Shown here in pieces: positions 36,173 through 45,007 of a stretch of 64,000 nt of DNA. Both the position numbers and the translations under genes were made by a program. The DNA is from UBA2030 sp049969475 (GTDB lineage Bacteria > Bacteroidota > Bacteroidia > Bacteroidales > TTA-H9): NCBI GenBank assembly GCA_049969475.1, contig JBMFOU010000001.1:290065-354064 (forward strand), in the 5' to 3' direction. The notes below the pieces were generated by a model. The model saw nothing but the letters and a program-made list of their open reading frames with translations, was not told the DNA's origin and did no database searches. Position 1 is the stretch's first letter. Each line of letters opens with the position of its first letter.

Positions 36173-39100
36173 TTATTTTTTGCCCAACCATTCATTGAAA
36201 AGCAGTCTAGCCTTATCTATGGAAGGTATATTTAGAACGGTGAGGCTAAGGCGGTTTTCTGCTTGCTTGAGTCTGCAGCGTCGTGGATGGGCCTGTACAT
36301 AACGCAGAATTTGTTCGAACTCGGGGCTCTTGAAGAAAGGCGAATGCTCGTTAGACACAAAATGACATACCATCTGGTTATTTTTCAGCACAATTTTTTC
36401 GATGGCCAGCCACCGGGCCAACTTGCGAAGTCTAATAGTTTCGATAAGACCTAAAGCGCTGGGAGGCATGGGCCCAAACCGGTCCTCGAGCCGGAGGCTA
36501 AATTCTTGCAACGCCTCTTCATCATCAATGGAATCCAATTCTTTGTAAAGCGAAAGCCTTTCGGTGAGGTTTCCAATGTATTCTACGGGGAAACGCAGGT
36601 CGAGATCAGTTTCTAGTACACATTCGTCCACATACCCCTCTGAAACTTGGACTTCAGGAAAAAGACCTTTGAATTCGGTTTCGCGCAGCTCACGAAGCGC
36701 TTCATCCAAAATTTTCTGGTAGGTTTCGTATCCAAGTTCCGAAATAAAACCACTTTGTTCAGCACCTAGCAGGTTCCCGGCTCCCCTTATGTCTAGATCG
36801 CGCATGGCAATGTGAAATCCGCTGCCTATGTTCGAAAATTCTTCGATGGCTCTGAGTCGTTTACGGGCATCTTCGCTGAGGGTAGACAGAGGGGGGGTAA
36901 GCAAATAGCAGAAGGCCTTGCGATTACTGCGACCTACCCTGCCCCTTAGCTGATGCAGGTCGGCCAGACCGAAGTTTTGCGCCTCGTTGATTATAATTGT
37001 GTTGACGTTGGGAATGTCGAGCCCGGACTCAATGATGGTAGTGGCAACCAGTATATCATATTCGCCTTCAATGAAGTCTGTCATCACTTTTTCCAGTTTC
37101 TTGCCTTCCATCTGTCCGTGCCCTATAGCTATGCGTGCATCCGGCACGAATTTCTTTACCATTCCTGCCACGTCCATGATATTTTCCACCCGATTATGTA
37201 CAAAGAAAACCTGACCTCCCCGGTTGAGTTCGTAGAGGATAGCATCGCGAATGGTTTCAGCACTAAAGCTGCGAATTTCGGTATGCACGGGTTGACGGTT
37301 GGGGGGAGGTGTATTAATGACCGAGAGATCACGGGCCCCCATTAACGAAAATTGTAAGGTTCGAGGAATGGGCGTCGCTGTCAGGGTCAGGGTATCAACA
37401 TTTACTCGCAATTGACGCAGCTTTTCTTTAGCCGCTACACCAAACTTTTGCTCTTCATCAATAATAACCAGGCCCAGGTCCTTAAACTTTACATCGGCAC
37501 TCAGCAATCGATGCGTGCCTATTATGATATCAATTTCTCCTTTTCCCACCCGCTGAATCACCTGCTTTTGCTCGGAAGCATTTTTAAAGCGGTTCAGGTA
37601 TTCTATTTTAACCGGAAATTCTTGCAGGCGAGAGGTAAATGTTTTAAAGTGTTGTAAAGCCAGGATGGTAGTAGGGACAAGCACAGCCACCTGCTTGCCG
37701 TCGGTAGCGGCCTTAAATGCAGCTCGTATGGCTACCTCTGTTTTACCAAAACCTACGTCGCCACAAATCAGGCGGTCCATAGGAATGGGTTTTTCCATAT
37801 CGGCCTTCACTTCCTGGGTGGCCTTCAATTGGTCAGGTGTGTCTTCGTAGATAAATGATGCTTCAAGTTCGTGTTGCAGGTATGTGTCGGGTGAGTAGGC
37901 GAATCCCTGGCTGGCCTTGCGGCGGGCATAAAGCTGAATGAGGTCGCGGGCTATGTCTTTTACTCGTTCTTTGGTGCGGTTTTTTATGTTCTGCCAGGTC
38001 TTGGTGCCCAGTTTGTTCAATGCAGGGGCTGTACCATCCTTGCCTGTGTAGCGGGCAATTCTATGCAGCGAGTGTATGCTTACATAGAGCAAATCGTTGT
38101 TTTGATAAATGATGCGCAGAACTTCCTGCTTTCGGCCATTGTTTTCAATGATTTCCATACCATCGAACCGGCCTATGCCATGATCGATGTGCACCACATA
38201 ATCGCCGGGCCGCAGATTGCTTAATTCCTTGATGGTAAGCGCCTCGCGGCCAGCAAATCCCTCTCTAAGCCGGTAGCGATGATAACGGTTAAAAATTTGA
38301 TGATCGGTATAACAGGCAATTTTAATGTCGTGATCTACAAAACCTTCGTGTAGCGAATAGGCGATCTCGCTGAAAACGGGAACTTCTCTTTTATGGTTAA
38401 GACCCAAATCTTCTACAATCTGCCGGATTCGCTCCAGTTGACGGGGGTTATCACTGAAGATATACGAGAAGTATTGTTTTGCATCGTTTTGTGCAAGGCT
38501 TTCGAAGAGCAGGTCGAAGTTTTTATTGAAATGCGGCTGGGGTCCTGTGTTAAAGGAGATTTCAATCCCACCTTCGGAAGCCTCGCCTCCCATAAGGATG
38601 ACCGGGTGTCGTTTGAGACTTTTGAAGTATTCATCCTGGCTCATGAAAAGCTCTTCGGGAGGGCGAAAACTGATGGGAGAATTAATTTTACGGTAAGCCT
38701 CCGTTGCATTTTCAAAGGCCTTTTCAATTATCTCTGCTCCATAAAGCGGGCGAGTAATCCAAATGACCGTGTTTTCAGGAAGGAAGTCCAGGAAATTTTC
38801 CCGGGTTTCGTTTAATGCCTGGCCTTGCAGCGAGGGTTGCAAATCGATTTTGGACAGACGTTTGATGGAGAGCTGGCTTGCCGGATCGAAGGTGCGAATG
38901 GATTCAGCCTGGTCTCCGTCGAACTCAATGCGAAAAGGGTACTCATGGCTAAAGCTGAATACATCTGCAATGCCACCTCTGATAGCAAATTGGCCGGGTT
39001 CTACCACAAAGTCCACTCTCTCGAAACCATAGGCCAATAGCATGTCAGCAAGAAAGTCCATGGAAATAGCTTCACCTTCATGCAGCGTAAGTGTGTTTTG

Positions 39101-39541
39101 GCGAAGGGTCTTTCGGGTTACTACTTTTTCCGAGAGGGCTTCGGGATAGGTTACCACCAGCAGGTCGCGGCCCCATGTGCTTATTTTGTTGAGCACTTCG
39201 GCCCTCGAAAGCACATTGGCATTATCCGTAAATTCTGGTTCGTAGGGCCGGCGGTAGGACGTTGGGTAAAAAAGTACTCTGCGTTTTTCAAAAGGTTTTT
39301 CGCGATCACCCGTGAGGTTTTCCAGGTCGTTGAGCAGATAGGCGGCCTCTTCCTTCTCATCAACTATTATCAAATGAACAGTTGAATGCTTCTTGCGCAC
39401 GGCTTCAACCACGTAAGCTTTTGAGCTTCCGTGTAGGCCTTTGATTTTAAGAGTTCCCGTGTTTTTATTTGATAAGTGATGGAGTATCTGCTCCACTCCG
39501 ACGTGGCTCTGATAAAGTTCTAATACTCCAGGAATCTGCAA
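36173..39541 (-). CDS. mfd: Transcription-repair coupling factor
   Basis: ATP-driven translocase that removes stalled RNA polymerase and recruits the excision repair machinery; functionally linked to uvrC at the start of the window. The 1122 residues contain the UvrB-like N-terminal domains and the polymerase-binding CarD-like domain (LRPGDYVVHIDHGIGRFDGM). The RecG-like helicase follows (MDRLICGDVGFGKTEVAIRA Walker A, VIIDEEQKFG, TLTATPIPRTLQFSLMGARD, HQLRGRVGRSNRKAFCYLL), and then the C-terminal TRCF domain. The start is a TTG at 39541: no ATG lies between it and an in-frame stop upstream, and the next internal Met is too far in. It converges with the peptide synthetase, 28 bases away. Confidence 0.97.
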   Translation of the reverse strand: MQIPGVLELYQSHVGVEQILHHLSNKNTGTLKIKGLHGSSKAYVVEAVRKKHSTVHLIIVDEKEEAAYLLNDLENLTGDREKPFEKRRVLFYPTSYRRPYEPEFTDNANVLSRAEVLNKISTWGRDLLVVTYPEALSEKVVTRKTLRQNTLTLHEGEAISMDFLADMLLAYGFERVDFVVEPGQFAIRGGIADVFSFSHEYPFRIEFDGDQAESIRTFDPASQLSIKRLSKIDLQPSLQGQALNETRENFLDFLPENTVIWITRPLYGAEIIEKAFENATEAYRKINSPISFRPPEELFMSQDEYFKSLKRHPVILMGGEASEGGIEISFNTGPQPHFNKNFDLLFESLAQNDAKQYFSYIFSDNPRQLERIRQIVEDLGLNHKREVPVFSEIAYSLHEGFVDHDIKIACYTDHQIFNRYHRYRLREGFAGREALTIKELSNLRPGDYVVHIDHGIGRFDGMEIIENNGRKQEVLRIIYQNNDLLYVSIHSLHRIARYTGKDGTAPALNKLGTKTWQNIKNRTKERVKDIARDLIQLYARRKASQGFAYSPDTYLQHELEASFIYEDTPDQLKATQEVKADMEKPIPMDRLICGDVGFGKTEVAIRAAFKAATDGKQVAVLVPTTILALQHFKTFTSRLQEFPVKIEYLNRFKNASEQKQVIQRVGKGEIDIIIGTHRLLSADVKFKDLGLVIIDEEQKFGVAAKEKLRQLRVNVDTLTLTATPIPRTLQFSLMGARDLSVINTPPPNRQPVHTEIRSFSAETIRDAILYELNRGGQVFFVHNRVENIMDVAGMVKKFVPDARIAIGHGQMEGKKLEKVMTDFIEGEYDILVATTIIESGLDIPNVNTIIINEAQNFGLADLHQLRGRVGRSNRKAFCYLLTPPLSTLSEDARKRLRAIEEFSNIGSGFHIAMRDLDIRGAGNLLGAEQSGFISELGYETYQKILDEALRELRETEFKGLFPEVQVSEGYVDECVLETDLDLRFPVEYIGNLTERLSLYKELDSIDDEEALQEFSLRLEDRFGPMPPSALGLIETIRLRKLARWLAIEKIVLKNNQMVCHFVSNEHSPFFKSPEFEQILRYVQAHPRRCRLKQAENRLSLTVLNIPSIDKARLLFNEWLGKK

Positions 39542-39560
39542 GGGTTTATTTTTTGGCCTG

Positions 39561-39568
39561 CAAAATTA
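39561..39568 (-). promoter_or_regulatory. -7 box candidate for mfd
   Basis: The minus strand reads TAATTTTG, a perfect TAnnTTTG, 19 bases before the TTG start of mfd. It partly overlaps the in-frame stop that prevents any longer Mfd reading frame. Confidence 0.45.
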
Positions 39569-39583
39569 CAGCACTCTTGGTTT

Positions 39584-40336
39584 CTAATCCGTCTTTGGGT
39601 TATGTCTGGTATAAGCCCTGAAAGCAGCCCCAATGATGCCTGCTTGATTGCGAAGTTGCGCCGGAACGATTTCAGCGTTGGCCTTCAAAAATTCACTGTA
39701 TTGGTCGAATTTCTTGCTGGCTCCTCCCCCAAGAATAATGAGTGAAGGCGAAAACAAAAATTCAATGTAAGCCAGATACTCATTAAAACGTGAAGCCCAT
39801 TGTTTCCAGGAAAGGTCCTTAGCCTTCCTTACTGCATCGCTACAATATTTCTCTGCACTTTTTCCGTACATTTTCAGGTGCCCCAGTTCCGTATTGGGCA
39901 ATAGCTTACCCTCTGTGAAAATGGCTGTTCCCAGTCCGGTTCCGATAGTAATAAGAAAAACGGTATCCATTCGACCTTTACCGGCTCCAAAGGTAATTTC
40001 TGCTAAACCCGCTGCATCGGCATCATTGATTAGATACACGGGCATGCCGGTAACTGCTGAAAATAATTCTTCAGCCATCACATTCACCCATGTGGCATCA
40101 ATATTGGCCGCTGTTTTCACAACCCCATTGAGCACCAGGGCGGGAAACCCACATCCAATAGGCCCACTGTAGTTAAAACTTTGTACTAACTCCCTGACGG
40201 TTTGGGCTATTGCCTGAGGCGTGGAAGGAGTAGGAGTGGGAATTCGCAGGCGCTCGGTTTTTAGCTCTCCGGTTTTTATGTCTACCAATGCACCCTTAAT
40301 GCCACTGCCCCCTATGTCTATACCTAAAATTTCCAT
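39584..40336 (-). CDS. ppgK: Polyphosphate glucokinase (ROK family)
   Basis: Cytosolic kinase that phosphorylates glucose using polyphosphate and/or ATP. The 250-residue protein starts at the ATG at 40336 with the phosphate-binding LGIDIGGSGIKGALVD motif. It also has LINDADAAGLAEITFGAGKG, the second phosphate loop ITIGTGLGTAIF, and LGHLKMYGKSAEKYCSDAVR, a region typical of PPGK rather than of zinc-binding ROK repressors. LIILGGGASKKFDQY and AGIIGAAFRA complete the fold. A TTG upstream at 40363 falls inside a promoter-like box and is not used as start here. mfd lies downstream with its own promoter candidate. Confidence 0.9.
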   Translation of the reverse strand: MEILGIDIGGSGIKGALVDIKTGELKTERLRIPTPTPSTPQAIAQTVRELVQSFNYSGPIGCGFPALVLNGVVKTAANIDATWVNVMAEELFSAVTGMPVYLINDADAAGLAEITFGAGKGRMDTVFLITIGTGLGTAIFTEGKLLPNTELGHLKMYGKSAEKYCSDAVRKAKDLSWKQWASRFNEYLAYIEFLFSPSLIILGGGASKKFDQYSEFLKANAEIVPAQLRNQAGIIGAAFRAYTRHNPKTD

Positions 40337-40360
40337 GCATGTACGGTTTGATTTACAAAG

Positions 40361-40368
40361 CAAATGTA
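40361..40368 (-). promoter_or_regulatory. -7 box candidate for ppgK
   Basis: The minus strand reads TACATTTG, matching TAnnTTTG, 24 bases before the ppgK ATG. A TTG lies 14 bases upstream of it, closer than the usual 19. Confidence 0.4.
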
Positions 40369-40429
40369 TTTTTTTTTGCCTTCAAAATAAAAAGGCTTGC
40401 TGAGGATGTCAAAATTTTAGGTATGTTTT

Positions 40430-42985
40430 TCAGTGTTTGATGAATCGTTTGAAAGTAATTCCCTGCATTGGGCTGCAGATTTTTAAAAAATATACACCCG
40501 TTGCCAGCGAGTGAAGGTTAATTTTCCAGTAGTTTTCCCCAGCCTGGGCCGATTGGGTGGTTTGAATTAATGGTTTTCCCTCAATGCTTATGACGCTAAG
40601 ATCCACATTCTGAAATGCTGGTGAGAACCATCGCAGAAAGAGTTCAGATTCTGAGGGATTGGGATAGATTACTAATTGGTTATCGGGTTCTGGTTCTGGT
40701 GAAGAAAGCGAATGCTGAGCTAAAAGTTTTATCAGCAAATCTTTTTTTAGGGGTTCTGAAATCGTCAAAAAGGCGGTATCGGCTCTACAAATGAGGCCCG
40801 GGCTCTCCGATTCAAAAATATAGGTAGCCAGGGGTAATTGTTCGAAACTAAACTGACCTAGAGTGTCAGAGATTGTGTAGTCCAGAAAAACCCCGTTGCT
40901 GTTTTTGAGAAAAACCAGGGCCTGGCTCGCAGGTATGAGTTGCAGGCCCGAATAGTCCTGCTGTAAAACTACCCTTCCTGAGGCATATCCTGGTCCAGAG
41001 CCTATGTGGTTTTTCTTTTTTAAGAAGATATTAGCATCAAAAATGTTTTTGTTAAGTGTTATGGGATCTGCTGCCTGCCATACCAGCGCTTGGGTTGCCC
41101 AAGTGGGGAAATATTCCAGGTAGTGTCTCGAACCCGGGCTCAAACTTGCCTTTACCAGGTATTCTCCTTCCAGAACATCAGAAAACCAATAATAGCCCAG
41201 CTTTACGAATTTACCGCTGCGTACGGGTCTGATTAAAGGGCCTGGGTAAATGCGAAACAGTCCTACCAGGGCCGTATCGTTCTGATGTATGGGGTTGTTG
41301 ATGGGGTAGTCTCCCGCAAAGACTGATCCCCCCAGATTGAAGTAATTCCTTCCTTTCAGGGTTTTACATGTTCGGTCGGTGATGAGGAATTTAGGTGGCA
41401 AGAAGTCGTAAACTTTCAGGCAAACTTGATAGTTTTGTCCAGAGGCATAGGCATGGCTGGGATTTTGTTCTTTAGAGTTTCCTCCATCGCCAAAGGTCCA
41501 GTACCACTGAGTTATTTTGTGCCCTAACGAAAGATCTTTAAAGTAGAAAAGATTTGGTTGAAGAGCCAGGCTGTCGAGGTAAAAGCTGAAATCGGCCCTC
41601 GGTTTATGTTTGATTTTTAGATGAACAACCTGACTGGTTGTATCAGCACAAAAATTCTGATAAGCCGTATTAAAGACCGACAGAGTTACCAAATACGTAC
41701 CAGTATCCGGAAAACTGTGGATGGGGTTAAGTTCTGTAGAGGTACTCCCATCCCCAAAATCCCACTGTACAACGTCGGGTGTTCCTGTTATCGCTGAAAC
41801 AAACGATACATCAACAGGCCAGAGTGAATCGGTTGTGAAGGTAAATTCTGCCGTACATGCAAGGGATGGGATGTTTATGATTTTTTGGGTGCTGTCGGAG
41901 CAGACCTCAGGGTAATTCTTATTCTTGACCTTAAGTTTTACGGTGTAAGAGCCTGGTTCCGGGAAATTATGAATGGGTTCAATAGCGTCGCTTGTGTCTC
42001 CGTCTCCGAAATCCCAAAAAAATGAATTAAGAATTCCCGTAGATAGATTGGTGAAACTAAACTTGAGGGGATATACCGAATTTTGCTCCCACGAAAAATC
42101 GGCCTTACAGCGCTCTGGTTTTATTTTTATCCATTGACACGAGGTATCTGTGCAGAATGCGGGCCAAAGCGAATTGCTTACCGTAAGGCACACCTGATAC
42201 GTCCCGGTATCTGTGTAAGTATGAATAGGGGAAACCTCAAACGAAGTTTTACCATCGCCGAACTGCCAATAGTAGTTATTGATATCGCCATTAGCTACCG
42301 GAATAAAGTGAACTTTTAAAGGATTGTAGGAGGGTGCATCCATTATGAAAGCAGAAATGCAGGGCTGCACTGTGATGTGAATGGTATCGGTTATCAGGCT
42401 ATAGCATCCTGTTGGGTTTAAATGGTTAAAAGCTGTGAGGCTTACCACGAAGGTGCCGGTATCGGTGTAAGAGTGAGTTTGGACTAACCCTCCTGCAAGG
42501 TTGCCCTCACCGAAATCCCATATGAGGGTATCCACATCAGGTCCCGGATATGCAGTGAAAGTGTAAAAGAAAGGATTAGAGCCTGAAGGCTCAGAGATAA
42601 ATGGAGTGTAGCAGTTGGTGGGTATGGGAACAATGATTTGTAAACACTTAACATCGTAGCAGTCTTTAACTGGAGAGGATACAGTAAGGCAAACCCAATA
42701 GGTCCCGGGTTGCTGATAACTATGAAGAGGGTCAGGTTCGTTGCTCTGAAAACCGTCTCCGAAGTCCCATGTATACCATCCAATGGGGCCTGTAGAGAGA
42801 TTAATGAACTGAATGTCTAGAGGCCCTGTAGATGATGGGTAATAATCAAAATTGGCCGTACAATCGTTGGCAGAAAGTATATCTCCCCGAAGTAGAATGC
42901 CAGGCATCAAGCAAAAGATAAGCAAGGCAAGTCGTATGATGCTAGCTGGTGTAGACTTTTGGGATGCCGCGATGGGTAGGTACAT
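40430..42985 (-). CDS. Surface protein with six PKD domains and type IX sorting tail
   Basis: Large secreted or surface-attached protein, 851 residues; no catalytic motif recognised. After a signal peptide come six PKD repeats, each marked by a W-x-FGDG-type motif: WDFGDGFQS, WDFGEGNLA, WQFGDGKTS, WDFGDGDTS, WDFGDGSTS and WTFGDGGNS. A non-PKD beta-rich region follows (about residues 540-760), including a prealbumin/Cna-B-like segment (DTLGQFSFEQLPLATY). The last ~80 residues are a type A sorting domain (LVIYPNPSESELFLRW, LSVISIEGKPLI, SLATGVYFLKI). The ATG at 42985 is chosen over an upstream TTG at 43000. It is the third gene of an apparent operon behind an ECF sigma factor and a membrane/beta-barrel protein. 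Confidence 0.88.
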   Translation of the reverse strand: MYLPIAASQKSTPASIIRLALLIFCLMPGILLRGDILSANDCTANFDYYPSSTGPLDIQFINLSTGPIGWYTWDFGDGFQSNEPDPLHSYQQPGTYWVCLTVSSPVKDCYDVKCLQIIVPIPTNCYTPFISEPSGSNPFFYTFTAYPGPDVDTLIWDFGEGNLAGGLVQTHSYTDTGTFVVSLTAFNHLNPTGCYSLITDTIHITVQPCISAFIMDAPSYNPLKVHFIPVANGDINNYYWQFGDGKTSFEVSPIHTYTDTGTYQVCLTVSNSLWPAFCTDTSCQWIKIKPERCKADFSWEQNSVYPLKFSFTNLSTGILNSFFWDFGDGDTSDAIEPIHNFPEPGSYTVKLKVKNKNYPEVCSDSTQKIINIPSLACTAEFTFTTDSLWPVDVSFVSAITGTPDVVQWDFGDGSTSTELNPIHSFPDTGTYLVTLSVFNTAYQNFCADTTSQVVHLKIKHKPRADFSFYLDSLALQPNLFYFKDLSLGHKITQWYWTFGDGGNSKEQNPSHAYASGQNYQVCLKVYDFLPPKFLITDRTCKTLKGRNYFNLGGSVFAGDYPINNPIHQNDTALVGLFRIYPGPLIRPVRSGKFVKLGYYWFSDVLEGEYLVKASLSPGSRHYLEYFPTWATQALVWQAADPITLNKNIFDANIFLKKKNHIGSGPGYASGRVVLQQDYSGLQLIPASQALVFLKNSNGVFLDYTISDTLGQFSFEQLPLATYIFESESPGLICRADTAFLTISEPLKKDLLIKLLAQHSLSSPEPEPDNQLVIYPNPSESELFLRWFSPAFQNVDLSVISIEGKPLIQTTQSAQAGENYWKINLHSLATGVYFLKICSPMQGITFKRFIKH

Positions 42986-43042
42986 TTTTCGTCGCCTCAA
43001 TGTGCCTACAAATATAATAAAACAAAAGCCGGATTGATGCTT

Positions 43043-44302
43043 TTATAACTTATATCTGAGGCCTGCTTTCACTCCCCAGGCTGTGGGTTTGTCGGCGCCA
43101 GTAGCATCGCTTAGCGGCTGTAACCACCACCTTACGGTTGGTCCAGCCGTAATATGGATTTTTTGGAACAAAGTGTATTCAAGTGCAAAACCGGTTTGAA
43201 GGTCAAATAAAAGGTTTTTGCGACGGGGTAGGTCGGCTTCCATAGCCAGCGAACTCTTTAGATGGTTGAACAGAGCAGGAGTGGGTTCTTTGGAGTGTAT
43301 CAACAGACTCATGGACAAACTGCCATCGGTGATGAGCGAGAGGTTTTTATATCCTGCCAATCTGTAGGCTATTGAAAGGGGAATAGTAAGATAATCGTAA
43401 GTGCCTGTCGTATATGATGTTATCGAGTGATTAACTGAGTCATAAAGAGTCTCTTTCGAAGTGACTAAAATTACCGTTTCGGGGTGAGCAGGGTCGGGCA
43501 TATAATAGTGAACATCGTAAACATATCCCGTGCTGTCGTACGTCTTGTAATTAATCTGGTAGGGTAACCTATCGAAGAGGCGTTGGTATCCTATTCCCAC
43601 ACCTGCTCTGAAATTGCCCTTCTCTGCCATGAGGTTCATTCCGAGCGTGTTGAAATTATAATTATAGGATTCAGGGAGGGTAGCTATATGCATTCGATTC
43701 AACGACCAGTCTATTCCTAGGCTCAGGTGCCAGGGTCCTTTTTCGGCCTCAGGAAGGAATACGATCCGTGCATTCGTGTCGCCTGATGCCAGCCTCGATT
43801 TATTATCTGCCAGAACAAATGCTTTTTTAGGTGATAAACGCTGGATAAAGCTATACGGTCGCTCCAAGTTTTTTGAAGGCTCAACGTCTTCTTCAATCAA
43901 AGCGGGTTGGTTCTCTACTGGGGGTAGGTAGACTACAGAGCGTGAGGGCTGTTGCGAAATCTGTTTTGCAACGGTAGTGGATGGGGCGGGCGTTGTAATG
44001 TCTTCACCTGTGATGGAGGGCTGAGCCAGGGTTTCTTGTACAGTGCTGGAATGCTTTTCTGGTTCGTTTTCCCAGGGCTTAATTACAGGGGTAACCAGCA
44101 AGGCAGTGAGCGACAGCCCGGCAATACTTATAGTTGCTAATTGATAAATGTTGGATGTGAAATTGGTAAAGTCAAAACGCACAAACTCCTTCCAGGCCAG
44201 GTTGCGGCTGATTCCTTTCCAAACCTTGATGGAAGGCTCGGCAGCCATGCCCTGGAGGGCGTTTTTAATGGATTCATCAAATGGGTTGTGTTTCGTATCC
44301 AT
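43043..44302 (-). CDS. Putative membrane-anchored anti-sigma-like protein with beta-barrel-like C-terminus
   Basis: 419 residues in three parts. Residues 1-50 are a soluble start (FDESIKNALQGMAAEPSIKVWKG) resembling the short cytosolic N-termini of Bacteroidota anti-sigma proteins. A single hydrophobic segment follows at about 55-75 (IYQLATISIAGLSLTALLV), then a Thr/Pro/Ser-rich linker. From about residue 180, alternating aromatic strands resemble a small outer-membrane barrel (LGIDWSLNRMHIA, AGVGIGYQRLFDRL, WGVKAGLRYKL). The ATG at 44302 is preferred. A GTG at 44365 would overlap the upstream sigma-factor gene by 40 bases. Its place 23 bases after an ECF sigma gene suggests it controls that sigma factor. 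An inner-membrane anchor and a barrel in one chain is odd. Confidence 0.7.
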   Translation of the reverse strand: MDTKHNPFDESIKNALQGMAAEPSIKVWKGISRNLAWKEFVRFDFTNFTSNIYQLATISIAGLSLTALLVTPVIKPWENEPEKHSSTVQETLAQPSITGEDITTPAPSTTVAKQISQQPSRSVVYLPPVENQPALIEEDVEPSKNLERPYSFIQRLSPKKAFVLADNKSRLASGDTNARIVFLPEAEKGPWHLSLGIDWSLNRMHIATLPESYNYNFNTLGMNLMAEKGNFRAGVGIGYQRLFDRLPYQINYKTYDSTGYVYDVHYYMPDPAHPETVILVTSKETLYDSVNHSITSYTTGTYDYLTIPLSIAYRLAGYKNLSLITDGSLSMSLLIHSKEPTPALFNHLKSSLAMEADLPRRKNLLFDLQTGFALEYTLFQKIHITAGPTVRWWLQPLSDATGADKPTAWGVKAGLRYKL

Positions 44303-44325
44303 TTCTTGGAGGGGTCCTTCTAGAA

Positions 44326-44889
44326 TTATGATCTTAGCAGCTTCAGGATTTTCTCCCTTAGCCACAGTCTTGCTTTGCGTAGTTGAGTTCTACTGGTTAT
44401 TTCTGTGATTCCCAACAGGTTGCTAATGTCTTTGTGACTCATGCCTTCAAAAATATAAAGATTGAAGACCTGACGGTAACCATCGGGGAGTTCCTGGATA
44501 AAACCTATAATTTGGCTACAGTGCTCCGGCGTTACCTGTGTAAAGATACTATCATCCGAATCGTCATTACTGGATTCGGGGACTTCGTCCATGTTGTGAG
44601 ACACCAGAGGTTGATTTTTGCGAAATCGGGTAAGGGCCGTATTAATAATTATACGGGTGAGCCATGCTTTTAAAGGTCCATCACCTCGATAGTCCTTGAT
44701 AGAGGAAAATATCTTGATAAAACTTTCCTGCAAAAGGTCCTCTGCTTCAGCGGTGTCTTTTGAGTATCGCAGACAAACAGCAAACAAAGAACGGGCGTAT
44801 TTCTGGTACAGCAGGGTTTGAAACTTGCGTCTACCGGCTACACAGCCTCTGATGATTTCTTCTTCGGTTGGGTTGCCGGAGTGTACCAT
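44326..44889 (-). CDS. ECF RNA polymerase sigma factor
   Basis: Group IV sigma factor, 187 residues. Region 2 is seen in QTLLYQKYARSLFAVCLRYS, then AEDLLQESFIKIFSSIKDY and LKAWLTRIIINTALTRFRK. Region 4 helix-turn-helix is seen in LPDGYRQVFNLYIFEG, then MSHKDISNLLGITEITSRTQ. It is the first gene of a three-gene run (sigma factor, membrane/barrel protein, PKD surface protein) and has a TAnnTTTG box upstream. It most likely directs transcription of envelope or surface genes in response to a signal sensed through the next gene product. Targets are not visible. Confidence 0.93.
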   Translation of the reverse strand: MVHSGNPTEEEIIRGCVAGRRKFQTLLYQKYARSLFAVCLRYSKDTAEAEDLLQESFIKIFSSIKDYRGDGPLKAWLTRIIINTALTRFRKNQPLVSHNMDEVPESSNDDSDDSIFTQVTPEHCSQIIGFIQELPDGYRQVFNLYIFEGMSHKDISNLLGITEITSRTQLRKARLWLREKILKLLRS

Positions 44890-44974
44890 TTTATTGACGC
44901 CGTTTTTTGAAAATGTTGCCTGAGGATCGACAAAAAATTTACTGCAACCGTTTTTAGAATATGGGTTGAGCCTT

Positions 44975-44982
44975 CAAAAATA
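44975..44982 (-). promoter_or_regulatory. -7 box candidate for the first ECF operon
   Basis: The minus strand reads TATTTTTG, matching TAnnTTTG, 85 bases before the sigma factor ATG. No TTG at ideal -33 spacing. A longer leader would result. Confidence 0.35.
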
Positions 44983-45007
44983 CCCAAATTTTCTTAAATT
45001 AATTGAT

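Noticed and set aside
40369..40410. GCCTT/AAGGC inverted repeat with a long T-run near ppgK
   Set aside because: The T-run lies on the wrong side of the stem for termination on either strand, and no gene ends there on the plus strand.
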